A stretch of DNA of 64,000 nt from an uncultured Collinsella sp. (GTDB lineage: Bacteria; Actinomycetota; Coriobacteriia; Coriobacteriales; Coriobacteriaceae). Positions 15,763 through 24,675 of this stretch are shown piece after piece. Position numbers and translations under genes: made by a program. The stretch spans positions 29,272 to 93,271 of the forward strand of contig CAMQHT010000002.1 of assembly GCA_947001705.1 (NCBI GenBank). Direction: 5' to 3'. How positions within the stretch are numbered: the first letter of the stretch is position 1; every line of letters starts with the position of its first letter. Below the pieces are notes generated by a model that worked only from the letters and a program-made list of their open reading frames with translations, was not told the origin of the DNA and did no database searches.

Positions 15763-16818
15763 GTGGACGGGCACGTGCAACATGACGGCTTTGGTCGCGA
15801 TATCAATTACCTGCGCATTGCCGTTACCGACAAGTGCAATTTCCGCTGCATTTACTGCATGCCGGCCGATGGCGTGGCACCCCGCGCGCACGACGAGCTG
15901 CTCAGTGCCGAGGAAATCGCCCGCTTTGTGCGCTTGGTGGCGGGGGAGGGCATTCGCCGCGTACGCCTGACGGGCGGCGAGCCGCTGGTCAGCCGCCGTA
16001 TCATTCCGCTCATTCGCGACATCCGCGCGATTCCGCAGATCGAGGACATCTCGCTTACCACCAATGGCGCCCTGCTGCCCAAGCTGGCACCGCAGCTCAA
16101 AGATGCCGGCCTTAACCGCGTCAACATCTCGCTCGACACGCTCGACCCTACGCTGTTTGGAAAGATTACGCGCCTGGGTCGGCTCGAGCAGACCATGGCT
16201 GGCATCGACGCGGCGCTGGCCTGGGGCTTTGAGCCCGTTAAGGTCAACTGCGTTGTGGTGCGCCGGCTCAACCAAGATGTGGCGGCCCTCGCGCGGCTCA
16301 CGCTCGACCGTCCCATCCACCTGCGCTTTATCGAATACATGCCCATCGGCGACGAGCGCACGAGCTCGCATTGCGCCGTGGACCCTCACGCACCCACGCT
16401 CAACCCCGAGTTGTGGGATGCGAGCGACAGCGTGCCGAGCGACGAGCTGCGGGCGCGCGTCAATGTCGGGGCCGCCGCGATGGGTCTGGGCGAGCTCGAA
16501 CCGCTTGACATCACCGACGCTCCTGCCGGCGCGGGCCCCGCGCGCTATTGGCGCTTTCCGGGCGCGGCGGGAACGGTCGGCTTCATCAGCGCCATGTCCA
16601 ACCATTTTTGTGCGAGCTGCAACCGCCTGCGCCTGACGGCCGATGGCAACGTGCGTCCGTGCCTGTTCAGCGATGCCGAGTATTCGGTGCGCGAGGCGTT
16701 GCGCCGTGGTGATGATATGCAGGTACTTTCGATTTGGCGCGATGCCGTGGCCCACAAACCGCAGGAACACGCGATAATTGAGGGCACGCAACGATTTATG
16801 TCCCAAATCGGAGGATGA
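15763..16818 (+). CDS. moaA: GTP 3',8-cyclase (molybdenum cofactor biosynthesis protein A)
   Basis: The protein has 351 residues. The radical-SAM motif CNFRCIYC gives Cys25, Cys29 and Cys32 for the first Fe-S cluster. The C-terminal CASCNRLRLTADG...C supplies the three ligands of the second cluster that holds GTP. The LTGGEPL SAM-binding motif is present. MoaA carries out the first step of molybdopterin synthesis together with MoaC, encoded 4 bp downstream. An insertion of about 20 residues near 205-225 makes it slightly longer than usual. The start is GTG at 15763 with GGGGAGGG upstream. Confidence 0.95.
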   Translation: MDGHVQHDGFGRDINYLRIAVTDKCNFRCIYCMPADGVAPRAHDELLSAEEIARFVRLVAGEGIRRVRLTGGEPLVSRRIIPLIRDIRAIPQIEDISLTTNGALLPKLAPQLKDAGLNRVNISLDTLDPTLFGKITRLGRLEQTMAGIDAALAWGFEPVKVNCVVVRRLNQDVAALARLTLDRPIHLRFIEYMPIGDERTSSHCAVDPHAPTLNPELWDASDSVPSDELRARVNVGAAAMGLGELEPLDITDAPAGAGPARYWRFPGAAGTVGFISAMSNHFCASCNRLRLTADGNVRPCLFSDAEYSVREALRRGDDMQVLSIWRDAVAHKPQEHAIIEGTQRFMSQIGG

Positions 16819-16822
16819 TCAT

Positions 16823-18127
16823 ATGGCCAAGAGCAGGTACGCCGATGCCACCAAGGCCGCTCGCAGGGCCGCGATGTCTGCCCATAAAGCCACGGCTGCT
16901 GCCAGCAACACCGCTGGGTCCGCGGCGGTACAGCCGTCCGCCGGCACTGCTGCCGAGCCCGCCCGCGACACCCGCCGCGACGAGCTGACGCACGTGGATG
17001 CCAAGGGCGAGGTGCGCATGGTTGACGTGTCCGACAAGGCCGAGACCCATCGCATTGCCATCGCCGAGGGCACGATTCTTATGCACCCCGAGACGCAGGC
17101 CATGGTGCTGCAGGATGGCGCTAAAAAGGGCGACGTGCTCGCTTGCGCACGCGTTGCGGGCATCATGGCCATCAAACGTACGAGTGACATCATCCCCATG
17201 TGCCATCCGTTGCTCATTACCAAGAGTAAGTGCGATATCGAGCCTATCGCGCCGGCGGGGACGCCTGCCGAGGACGTGCCCGAGGGCTGGGCGCCGCCGC
17301 GCGCGGACGGGCAGGTTGGCTTTCATGTGTTGGTCACGGCGGGCGTGACGGGCAAGACGGGTATTGAGATGGAGGCCCTGACCGGCGCGAGTGCCGCGTG
17401 CCTCACGATCTATGACATGTGCAAGGCCGTCGATCGTGGCATGGAGATCGTCGACGTTCGCCTGCTGCACAAGGAGGGTGGCCGCTCGGGCGTGTGGGAT
17501 CGTGCCGAGCGTCAGGCCGCTACTGTTGAGGCCGCCGGCGCCGACGGTAACGCTCCCACAAGCGCGCCTGCCGCCGTCGCGCCCGCAGCTCCGACACCGG
17601 CCGTCCCCGCGATCGCGTTTATCGGCTACCAAAACTCGGGCAAGACCACGCTCGTCGAGAAGGTCATTGCCGAGCTCACCCGCCGCGGCCTGCGCGTGGG
17701 TTCGCTCAAGCATCATGGGCATCACGGCTTTGACATCGATGTACCCGCTAAGGACACCTGGCGCCATCACCAAGCCGGATCCAAGCACGTGGGCCTTATC
17801 TGCGCCACGCGCTGGGCGGAGTACGCCGACACGCGCGAGGAGGACGAGATGCCCGCGCGCGAGCTGCTGTCGCGTTACAACGATGTCGACGTGGTGATCA
17901 TCGAGGGCTACAAGACCGAGGGCTTCGACAACATCGTCGTCGCGCGCTCCGGTGTCGATCGTCTGCGCGGCAAGAGCTCGCTCGACCTGGTCGACGGTCG
18001 CACGCTGGCCCTTGCCTGCAACGAGGCCCTGGCACGCCAGGCATTCGATGCCGGCTTTGCGACCCGAGCCATCAACATCAACGACGCCCGAGCCATCTGC
18101 GATCTGATTCAAGACCATCTGGCCTAA
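16823..18127 (+). CDS. MoaC-MobB fusion: cyclic pyranopterin phosphate synthase and Mo-guanine dinucleotide protein
   Basis: The 434-residue protein joins two enzymes. Residues about 50-245 are MoaC (VRMVDVSDKAETHRIAIAEG; IKRTSDIIPMCHPL; TGKTGIEMEALTGASAACLT; LLHKEGGRSG), which converts the MoaA product to cyclic pyranopterin monophosphate. Residues about 265-434 are MobB (GYQNSGKTT P-loop; KHHGHHGFDIDVPAKDTWRH; VIIEGYKTEG), which aids nucleotide attachment. An Ala/Pro-rich linker of about 25 residues joins them. An Ala-rich tail of about 50 residues precedes MoaC, and MoaC carries an insert around PAGTPAEDVPEGWAPP. The ATG at 16823 follows GGAGG. The gene is 4 bp after moaA. Confidence 0.92.
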   Translation: MAKSRYADATKAARRAAMSAHKATAAASNTAGSAAVQPSAGTAAEPARDTRRDELTHVDAKGEVRMVDVSDKAETHRIAIAEGTILMHPETQAMVLQDGAKKGDVLACARVAGIMAIKRTSDIIPMCHPLLITKSKCDIEPIAPAGTPAEDVPEGWAPPRADGQVGFHVLVTAGVTGKTGIEMEALTGASAACLTIYDMCKAVDRGMEIVDVRLLHKEGGRSGVWDRAERQAATVEAAGADGNAPTSAPAAVAPAAPTPAVPAIAFIGYQNSGKTTLVEKVIAELTRRGLRVGSLKHHGHHGFDIDVPAKDTWRHHQAGSKHVGLICATRWAEYADTREEDEMPARELLSRYNDVDVVIIEGYKTEGFDNIVVARSGVDRLRGKSSLDLVDGRTLALACNEALARQAFDAGFATRAININDARAICDLIQDHLA

Positions 18128-18166
18128 AACCTGCCAAAAAGGGACAGGTTTGTTTTGGCAGGTTTT
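18126..18166 (+). terminator. Terminator after moaC-mobB with REP-like loop
   Basis: AAAACCTGCCAAAA pairs with TTTTGGCAGGTTTT. The loop holds GGGACAGG, the core of the REP-like family seen at 5085. It begins inside the stop codon. Confidence 0.75.
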
Positions 18167-18182
18167 ATCTGGGCAAACGTCA

Positions 18183-18221
18183 AAACCATCACAAAGGGGC
18201 CAGTCACCTTTGTGGTGGTTT
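18183..18221. repeat. REP-like hairpin (ACCACAAAGG family), second copy
   Basis: AAACCATCACAAAGG pairs with CCTTTGTGGTGGTTT (one G-T mismatch) and is followed by a T-run. It directly follows the previous terminator. Confidence 0.75.
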
Positions 18222-18319
18222 TTGCTTTGGTGGACGGTTGGGACATGCCTTAAAATCTACCACGTAGTTCATGCTGGGCGAAAAGACGAAAGGAGGGGGC
18301 TCGATGCGCCCTTAGTAAG

Positions 18320-18381
18320 GCATACGGATAGATTGAGCCAATGGACGGAGGGCCGAATGCCCGCTGTCCACATTCGTATGC
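18320..18381 (+). promoter_or_regulatory. Structured leader of the MFS gene
   Basis: An outer stem GCATACG (18320-18326)/CGTATGC (18375-18381) encloses a 12-bp hairpin (18342-18353 with 18359-18370, one mismatch, loop CGAAT). A 15-nt bulge GATAGATTGAGCCAA remains unpaired. It ends three nt before AAGGAG of the MFS gene, so folding could control translation. No known riboswitch class is recognised. Confidence 0.45.
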
Positions 18382-18394
18382 AATAAGGAGCCCC

Positions 18395-19675
18395 ATGCTC
18401 GCATCTGTATTTCCAACATTCCACTCGTCGCTGTCCGTACAGGCCAAGCGCCTGGTGGCAATGCGCTTCCTCATCTACACCGGCTTTCAGACCAGTTATT
18501 TTATCGGCGTCATCGGAACGCTCACCTATGCGGACGACGCTTCGGTCGTTGCGACGTCGCTGGCAGTCCTCTTTATGAACGTCTTCGTGATCCTGGGATC
18601 CTTTGCGGGTGGAGCGGCACTCGATGCCTGGGGCCCGCGCCGCCATTTCTTGCTGAGCATCATCGGCGCTCTCGCAACTGGCACGGCAATCATCGCCTTT
18701 GGTAGCGCGACCGGCGTCGTCTTGCTCGGCGCGGTGTTTCTGGGCTTTACGATGGGATTCGCCCAGCCCATTGCCACATCCTATCCGGCCTACCTCACCG
18801 ATGATCCCGTCGAGCTCAAAGACATCAACTCCGCCATCGCCATGTTCTCAAACGTGAGTATTATCGTCGGACCCACGTTGGGTGGCTTTGTCGCGGCTGC
18901 TGCGTCGTCGCGCGCGGTGTTTGTGCTCATGATGCTCTTTACAGTGCTGGCGCTCGTCGCCGGTTGGGGCTTTAGGCCGAAGACCAGCCATGCCGCCGGG
19001 GATGCGGATGCCGATTCGGCAGAGGAAGGGGAGCGTGCGAGACAAAGCTCCAACCCCAGCGCATCCACTCGTGTCACCTTCGCGACCAGCATCAAGACAG
19101 TCTTCACCAACAGCGTCCTCGCGCTACTTTTCTGCATCATTTTTCTTTCGAACTTTGGCTACGGAGCCTTCGATCCGCTCGAGTCGTTTTTCTATCGCGA
19201 TGTCCTATGCGTCGGTGTTGAGTGGATGGGCTGGCTCTCGTCGGCTAGCGGTGTGGGCGCGGTGCTGGGCGCCGTCCTCGCGCTCCGCTTGCCGCCGCAC
19301 CTGGTCAACCTTAAAACGCTGCTCGTGGCGCTTATGTCCGTGGGTCTGGGAAGCCTGCTCTACGTGGGAACGCCGTATGTGGGCGTAGCCCTTGTCGGCC
19401 AGATTGCCCTAGGCGTGGCCTGGGGCGTCGTCAACCCGCTCCACAACACGATCGTGCAAACGACGGCCCCGCTCGAGCAGCTCGGTCGCGTGAACTCGGT
19501 CATGGGCTTTGGCAACATGTTTGCCGGCGTAGCCCCGCTGGCGATTGCCCCGTGGCTGGCGGCGAAGTTTGGCGTGCAGCAGACGCTCATCGGAGCGGGC
19601 GCGGTCGTGACGGCGGTTCCCGCGGCGTTGCTGCTGTTTGGCCGCCGGCACTTGGATCGTGCCGCAAGGCAGTAG
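18395..19675 (+). CDS. Major facilitator superfamily transporter
   Basis: The 426-residue protein has about twelve hydrophobic segments with a central polar loop (about 205-235, Ala/Glu/Ser-rich). It shows MFS-like features: GAALDAWGPRRH between helices 2 and 3 (the GxxxDRxGRR-type loop) and IALGVAWGVVNPLHNTIVQ in the second half, the latter resembling macrolide-efflux-like MFS proteins (MFS_3). The ATG at 18395 has AATAAGGAG upstream. It sits behind a structured leader and its stop codon touches an inverted-repeat element. The substrate is unknown. Confidence 0.8.
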   Translation: MLASVFPTFHSSLSVQAKRLVAMRFLIYTGFQTSYFIGVIGTLTYADDASVVATSLAVLFMNVFVILGSFAGGAALDAWGPRRHFLLSIIGALATGTAIIAFGSATGVVLLGAVFLGFTMGFAQPIATSYPAYLTDDPVELKDINSAIAMFSNVSIIVGPTLGGFVAAAASSRAVFVLMMLFTVLALVAGWGFRPKTSHAAGDADADSAEEGERARQSSNPSASTRVTFATSIKTVFTNSVLALLFCIIFLSNFGYGAFDPLESFFYRDVLCVGVEWMGWLSSASGVGAVLGAVLALRLPPHLVNLKTLLVALMSVGLGSLLYVGTPYVGVALVGQIALGVAWGVVNPLHNTIVQTTAPLEQLGRVNSVMGFGNMFAGVAPLAIAPWLAAKFGVQQTLIGAGAVVTAVPAALLLFGRRHLDRAARQ

Positions 19676-19740
19676 AAACCATCACAACATTCGATGAAAA
19701 TCGCGATTTTGCCGAAAAACGTCGAATGTTGTGATGGTTT
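19676..19740. repeat. Long inverted repeat, copy B (AAACCATCACAACATTCGA family)
   Basis: Perfect 19-bp arms at 19676-19694 and 19722-19740; the centre holds the palindrome AAAATCGCGATTTT. It starts on the base after the MFS stop codon. Confidence 0.85.
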
Positions 19741-19772
19741 GCGCCCCGGGCCAGGCCACCCTGCGGGTCCGG

Positions 19773-19805
19773 CCACCACAAAGGGGCCAGGCACCTTCGT
19801 GGTGG
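19773..19805. repeat. REP-like hairpin (ACCACAAAGG family), third copy
   Basis: CCACCACAAAGG pairs with CCTTCGTGGTGG around GGGCCAGGCA and is followed by TTTTT. It lies between the MFS and HAD genes. Confidence 0.75.
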
Positions 19806-19899
19806 TTTTTGCTTTAACGGGCCGCGCCTGCGCCTTGGTATACCATGTACGCCGTTCACGACCACACCCCACACCGCCGCACAACCCAGAAAGGCCCCC

Positions 19900-20721
19900 A
19901 TGGACGCCACCTTCAGCCACATCAAAGCCGTGTTCTGCGATATCGACGGCACGCTGCTCACGAGCCAGCACACGGTGTCCCCGCGCACCGTGGCGGCCAT
20001 CCGCGCCCTGCGCGAGCGCGGCGTGCTCTTTGGTCTGTGCACCGGGCGCGACGCCCACGCGACCGAGGCCATGTACGAGCTCTGGGGCATCGAAGGCCTG
20101 GTGGACGTGCTTGTGGGCTGCGGCGGCGCCGAGGTCATCGACCGCGCGCACGACATCAACGAGCTGAGCTATCCGCTGCCGGGCGAGACCATCGCGCGCA
20201 TCTGCAAGCACATGGCGGACCTTCCGGTAACGCCCGTCTGCCCCCGAGACGGCGTGTTCTACGTGCCCGAGAGCAACGCGTGCGTCGAGCACCTGTCGCG
20301 CGTCGACGGCGTGCCCTACCAGGTGGTCGATTTTGCCGAGTTTTTGCGCGAGCCGCAGCCCAAGGTGATGTTTACCACAGCGCCCGAGGTAATGCCGCGG
20401 GTGATTGAGCGGGCGTCGACGTTTGCCGATAACACTGTTAAGGCGGCGTCTCTGCAAACCACGCAGCGGCTCTACGAGTTCATGGATCCGCGCGTGTCCA
20501 AGACGCGCGGCCTTGTGCGCGTGGCAGAGCTCAACGACATGGAGCTCCAGAACATCTGCGTGTTTGGCGATGCGGACAACGACACCTGCATGGTGGCTGA
20601 CGCCGGCGTTGGCGTGGCCATGGCAAACGGCAGCGCCGCCACCCGCGCCGCCGCCGATTTTGTAACCGTCAGCAACGACGAAGACGGCATTGCGATCTTT
20701 GTCGAGGAACATCTGCTGTAG
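19900..20721 (+). CDS. HAD-superfamily hydrolase (Cof type)
   Basis: The 273-residue protein has HAD motif I DIDGTLL near residue 16 (both Asp present), motif II (LCTGRDA), a C2B cap domain in the middle, and motif IV GDADNDTCMVADAGVGVAMAN. Cof-type HAD-IIB enzymes dephosphorylate sugar phosphates, flavin precursors and similar small molecules. The ATG at 19900 has AGAAAGG upstream. No operon partner is visible, so the substrate cannot be guessed. Confidence 0.88.
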   Translation: MDATFSHIKAVFCDIDGTLLTSQHTVSPRTVAAIRALRERGVLFGLCTGRDAHATEAMYELWGIEGLVDVLVGCGGAEVIDRAHDINELSYPLPGETIARICKHMADLPVTPVCPRDGVFYVPESNACVEHLSRVDGVPYQVVDFAEFLREPQPKVMFTTAPEVMPRVIERASTFADNTVKAASLQTTQRLYEFMDPRVSKTRGLVRVAELNDMELQNICVFGDADNDTCMVADAGVGVAMANGSAATRAAADFVTVSNDEDGIAIFVEEHLL

Positions 20722-20724
20722 CGC

Positions 20725-20768
20725 CGGGGGAGAACCCCCGCAATGGGGACAGGCGCCTTTGTGGTGGC
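20725..20768 (+). terminator. Hairpin and degenerate REP-like half after the HAD gene
   Basis: CGGGGG-AGAA-CCCCCG (20725-20740) is followed by a damaged REP copy in which the right half GCCTTTGTGGTGG is kept while the left CCACCACAAAGG is reduced to CAATGG. Confidence 0.5.
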
Positions 20769-21225
20769 CTCAGGCGATTTGGGCGAATTGATGCCTAAAA
20801 TCTGCGCGATAATTCAAATATAGTTGTCTGAACATCATGCCTCTAACCACCGGTGGGTTAAAGATATTCTCATCAGTTTGGTAGGATATTCCTTCCGGTT
20901 AATAATCTACCGTTCACGGTCGATTTTCGACCGTTCACAGGATGTTTGCTCTTGAGCAAAAGGTTGTGCAAATAAATAAAATGCTATTAAAAAACTGATA
21001 ACTAACTTAATTACCAGTAGAAACAGATATTTTATAGCGAATAAACGAAGGCAAATCTAAACAATTGTCAAGAGAATTAAGAACTTGCACAAAAATGTCG
21101 GTTTTGCTGCTCAGATGTTTAAACAATCGTTATAATTGCATCACTTAGCGAGCGCAATTACAGATTGCGCAGATACGTTTGATAGGGAAAGAGCAAGATC
21201 GCGGTCTCTTGGGGAGGAGACATCG
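20769..21225 (+). promoter_or_regulatory. AT-rich promoter region of the pilus locus
   Basis: A long non-coding stretch visibly richer in A/T than the flanks. It contains a hairpin GGTCGATTTTCGACC (20918-20932) flanked by two direct copies of ACCGTTCAC (20909 and 20930), a possible regulator site, and a TATAAT -10 box at 21131-21136 without a clear -35. GGGGAGGAG at 21211 is the ribosome site of the adhesin gene. No open frame with coding character is seen. Confidence 0.45.
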
Positions 21226-24200
21226 ATGAAAGCGAATTCGGACAAATCTAAGCAGAGTAATAAAGCGACGCGCCGTGTACTGGCAGGCGTTTTGTGCGGA
21301 GCCTCCGTTTTGAGCCTGGTACTGTCGCTCGTCATGCCCCCGATCTCGCAGGCCATTGCCAACGATGCCCAGACGGTTTCTACCGAGGAAACTGTGATGG
21401 GGGGGGGTTCCTCAAGTGAGTCTACTGGTATAGACAACAGTACTAACGGGGATGCCGGCACAGACGCCGAAAACCAGAACAGCGACGATGCTGCGAGCGA
21501 CGACGACGCTCGGCCGGAGGAGCAGTCCAAGGACGAGTCGCAGGCGGAAGATAATGATGCGATGGATGTTAACGCTGTCGCGTCAGCCGAGGAGGCTGCA
21601 GAGAGCGAAGAGACAACCACAGCTATTACTAACATTACTAACGCCGATGATTTGTCAGCTAAGCTTCAAGGCGTTGGGGAAAACCAAACTGCCTGCTTCG
21701 AGCTTACAGCTGATATTGACTATGCTGGTGAAATCAAACTTGAGAAGAGCGGCAGCAATATAACGCTGAACTTAAACGGTCATAAGATCAAGTGCTTGAA
21801 CACCGACAAGCCGTTATTTGATGTTGCTAACGGCGCAACACTTACAATTAAGGACGAAATTAAGGACTCCGCGCCGGTGACTGAGACGGTCAACGATGTC
21901 CAACAGCTGACTGATCAGGGGCAGAAGCTGGATCCCAATAATTATGGCAAGAAAGTCGAGCTAAATTACGTTGGTGGCATTCCGTCTAATCTTACCTACT
22001 ACGTGACCAAATCGACTCCGAGTGGTACAGGGACAATCGAGACGCTTGTCAGACATAACGTCGATATTAAGGGCGCCATCGTGGCGTGCGACGGCAACGC
22101 AAATCTAAAGCTCATCAATCTGTATAACAACAACGGCAAGGGTGGCACGTTTAACCTTGTGAGCGGCGTGATCACGCAAAAACAAGGCAGCAGCGTTAGC
22201 AGCTTGGTCTATGCCGAGAACGGCTCTACCGTCAACATGCGCGGCGGCTATGTGTGTGGAGCTTCTGGCTCGGGTGCGGGCGGCGGAATTGAAATACACG
22301 GTAATTCGACCCTCGAGGTTTCCGGTGGCGTAATTGCCGGCAACAGTGCTCCTAGTGGCGGTGGTGTGTATGCTAAAGACTCCACGGTCAACATAACTAA
22401 TGGCGTAATCTCCGGCAACAGCACGCTTGCTACTGGTGTTGGTTTCGGCGGCGGCATCATGGCCGAAGGCGGCAGCGTTACTGTTTCTGGTGGCTACATT
22501 ACTAACAATAAATATGCCAATTACTGTGGTAACGATGGTAATGGCGATCATGGCGGTGCTGGACTTGCCGCTAAAAACGGTACTGATGTCACCATTTCGG
22601 GCGGCCAGATCACGGGCAACTATTCTGAGGAAGCCGGCGGCGGCGTCTATGTGACCGACATCGAACACCAAGGGGCGAGCTCGCGCAAGACAATGGCATG
22701 GCTCAACATTACGGGGGGAACTATTGCCTCTAACGTGAGTTTTCGCTCTGAGGGTGCCGGCATTCGCGTGGGCCAGATGGTTGACGCGATGATAAAAGGA
22801 GCGTCAAATTCAAATCCAGTCTATATCACTAATAACCACTGCATGTCTCGCTTTGACTGGGGTGGAGGCGGCATCTTCGTCCAGGGCGATTCTAAGGTCG
22901 CGTCTAATGCTGGTAGGCTATTTGTCTATAACTCCTATATAAGCAGCAATGAGGCCGGTGGCTACGGTGGCGGCGTTGCGGTTTGCCCGACGGGTAAGAC
23001 TTTGGTGACAGGCACCGACGGCACGGCGATTTTCGGTAATACTTCTGCCGGAAATGAGCAAAACGCGAACGATTACGAATCCGTGAGTAATACAGGCAAT
23101 AACGGCACCCCCCATCTTTCCGGCGGTGGTCACGGTAAGGACCAGGACTCCGACGCCTACAATGCCGAAGTGTTTCGCGAAAACGGCCACGCGGACTTCT
23201 TCCTTGCGGCGGAGGGTCATACGACTCCGATCGCGGCGGTGATTGGCAAAATGCTTGGCGGCGGCGATGCTAAGTATCGGGGAAGCTTAGAGCTCCAGAA
23301 AGCCATTACTATCCCCGCTAACGGTGGCGTGCAGGTATATAACAGCATCGGCCTGAGTTCGGATGTTAAGGCTCAAGACCCCGAGGCGATCAATGCGCGA
23401 AAGGCTGCGCTAGAGGCGGGCGCGACGTTTATCACGGGCAATTATTCCTGGAACCATGGCGGCGGCATCATGTCGAACGGCGACCTGTACATGGGCGCGC
23501 CTGAGGACACGTATGCCTATCCGAGCCTCAAGCTCAAGGCGACCAAGAAGCTGGAAGGCCGCAAGCTCAATGATGGGGAGTTCTCCTTTACGGTGTATCG
23601 CAAGGATTCAGACGACCCTTTGGCTGGCACGACAGCTGGCACGACATTCAATCGCGACGTTTGCACCGAGGTTGGAACAGCAGCAAATGATGCAGAAGGC
23701 AGCATTACGTTTGACCTTGGTGAACAATTCGCATCGAGTGGCGCGGGTAACGAAATCACATACTACTTGGTCGAAGATCCCGGTGGTGATTCTGGCATCA
23801 CGTACGACTCCAGCGTGTATAAGATTGTGGTGACGGCCGAAGATACCAAGACCTTGCTCATGTCTGTTCCGAGTAAAGAAAACTCAAGCCAACTGAAGGA
23901 TCTTTACATCCATAACTACACGATTAAAAACGTCGGTGTAACCAAGTACGAATTCCGCGAGTCGTCTGGGAAGTGGGAGAACGTAAAAGCGAGGAGCAAG
24001 GTGCAGAAGAGTGGAGACTATTATCCAATTATCTGTGAGGGTGACTCCACGACTTTCACTAACAAGTTCACTCCGTACGACTCGAAGGGCTCCTGGACGC
24101 CTATGGCGACTAAGGTCGTTGAGGGTGGCGAGATGAAGGAGTTCACGCTCCAGCTTGCGACCGACACAGATTTTACGGATATCGTTAGCAGCAAGTCCAC

Positions 24201-24675
24201 CACTGCCGACGGCGACAAGTCCCAGACCCTGAGCTTCGACAAGATTGATTACAAACTCGATCAACTCGACCAGCTCGCGTCTGGCCCCACTGGCCGTGGT
24301 GCTTCCAAGACCTTCACGTACTACGTGCGCGAGAAAGACGACGGTTCGCTGTTCTCGCACTATACGTACGACAAGTCGGTCTATCAGATTACGGTTAACG
24401 CGACTGACGACTCTAACCACCATATCGACGTCACTGCGACCTACAAGCAGATTCAGGATCGTGATGGCAATGAAGTGACCACTGACACGCCCCACGACCT
24501 CACCGGCAAGTCCACTCCCACCTTCACCAACACCTACTCCACCTCTTTGCCCCTTTCTGGTATGTCGGGCGTCACTCTGACGTACCTTGCCGGCGCGGCG
24601 GTGCTTTGCGCTGCTGCGGCCTGGATGCACATTCGTCGCAAGGCGAATGCGAAGGGAGGTGAGCGTCGTGAATAA
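21226..24675 (+). CDS. Large sortase-anchored surface adhesin / pilus-tip-like protein
   Basis: The 1149-residue protein starts with a signal peptide (hydrophobic core LAGVLCGASVLSLVLSLVMP) and an acidic Ser/Asp/Glu-rich linker (about 50-135). A right-handed beta-helix-like region (about 200-720) is rich in GGG motifs and repeats such as SGGVIAGNSAPSGGG. Two pilin isopeptide-linkage-type domains (about 765-900 and 950-1110, each with K-x-L/V-E-G...YYLVED or YYVREK) follow. A sorting signal (LPLSG near residue 1123), a hydrophobic helix and a basic tail (HIRRKANAKGGERRE) end it. It is first in the pilus operon. Codon use is more A/T-rich than in the neighbours. A 9-G tract lies at codons 58-61. 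The ATG at 21226 has GGGGAGGAG upstream. Confidence 0.85.
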   Translation: MKANSDKSKQSNKATRRVLAGVLCGASVLSLVLSLVMPPISQAIANDAQTVSTEETVMGGGSSSESTGIDNSTNGDAGTDAENQNSDDAASDDDARPEEQSKDESQAEDNDAMDVNAVASAEEAAESEETTTAITNITNADDLSAKLQGVGENQTACFELTADIDYAGEIKLEKSGSNITLNLNGHKIKCLNTDKPLFDVANGATLTIKDEIKDSAPVTETVNDVQQLTDQGQKLDPNNYGKKVELNYVGGIPSNLTYYVTKSTPSGTGTIETLVRHNVDIKGAIVACDGNANLKLINLYNNNGKGGTFNLVSGVITQKQGSSVSSLVYAENGSTVNMRGGYVCGASGSGAGGGIEIHGNSTLEVSGGVIAGNSAPSGGGVYAKDSTVNITNGVISGNSTLATGVGFGGGIMAEGGSVTVSGGYITNNKYANYCGNDGNGDHGGAGLAAKNGTDVTISGGQITGNYSEEAGGGVYVTDIEHQGASSRKTMAWLNITGGTIASNVSFRSEGAGIRVGQMVDAMIKGASNSNPVYITNNHCMSRFDWGGGGIFVQGDSKVASNAGRLFVYNSYISSNEAGGYGGGVAVCPTGKTLVTGTDGTAIFGNTSAGNEQNANDYESVSNTGNNGTPHLSGGGHGKDQDSDAYNAEVFRENGHADFFLAAEGHTTPIAAVIGKMLGGGDAKYRGSLELQKAITIPANGGVQVYNSIGLSSDVKAQDPEAINARKAALEAGATFITGNYSWNHGGGIMSNGDLYMGAPEDTYAYPSLKLKATKKLEGRKLNDGEFSFTVYRKDSDDPLAGTTAGTTFNRDVCTEVGTAANDAEGSITFDLGEQFASSGAGNEITYYLVEDPGGDSGITYDSSVYKIVVTAEDTKTLLMSVPSKENSSQLKDLYIHNYTIKNVGVTKYEFRESSGKWENVKARSKVQKSGDYYPIICEGDSTTFTNKFTPYDSKGSWTPMATKVVEGGEMKEFTLQLATDTDFTDIVSSKSTTADGDKSQTLSFDKIDYKLDQLDQLASGPTGRGASKTFTYYVREKDDGSLFSHYTYDKSVYQITVNATDDSNHHIDVTATYKQIQDRDGNEVTTDTPHDLTGKSTPTFTNTYSTSLPLSGMSGVTLTYLAGAAVLCAAAAWMHIRRKANAKGGERRE
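21399..21407 (+). repeat. Nine-G homopolymer inside the adhesin gene
   Basis: Nine consecutive G residues early in the adhesin gene. One extra G gives TGA after 7 further codons (ATG counted as first); one fewer gives TAG after 11. Slipped-strand switching is therefore possible, as in poly-G phase-variable genes. Confidence 0.6.

Noticed and set aside
19694..20167. 157-residue plus-strand frame and similar frames crossing REP-like repeats
   Set aside because: They run through the inverted-repeat and REP elements and into the HAD gene in another frame; peptides such as PLWWF or TTKVP recur only because the repeats recur.
20769..21225. Invertible promoter for pilus phase variation
   Set aside because: No inverted repeats flanking the -10 region and no nearby recombinase were found; only a small hairpin and short direct repeats are present.
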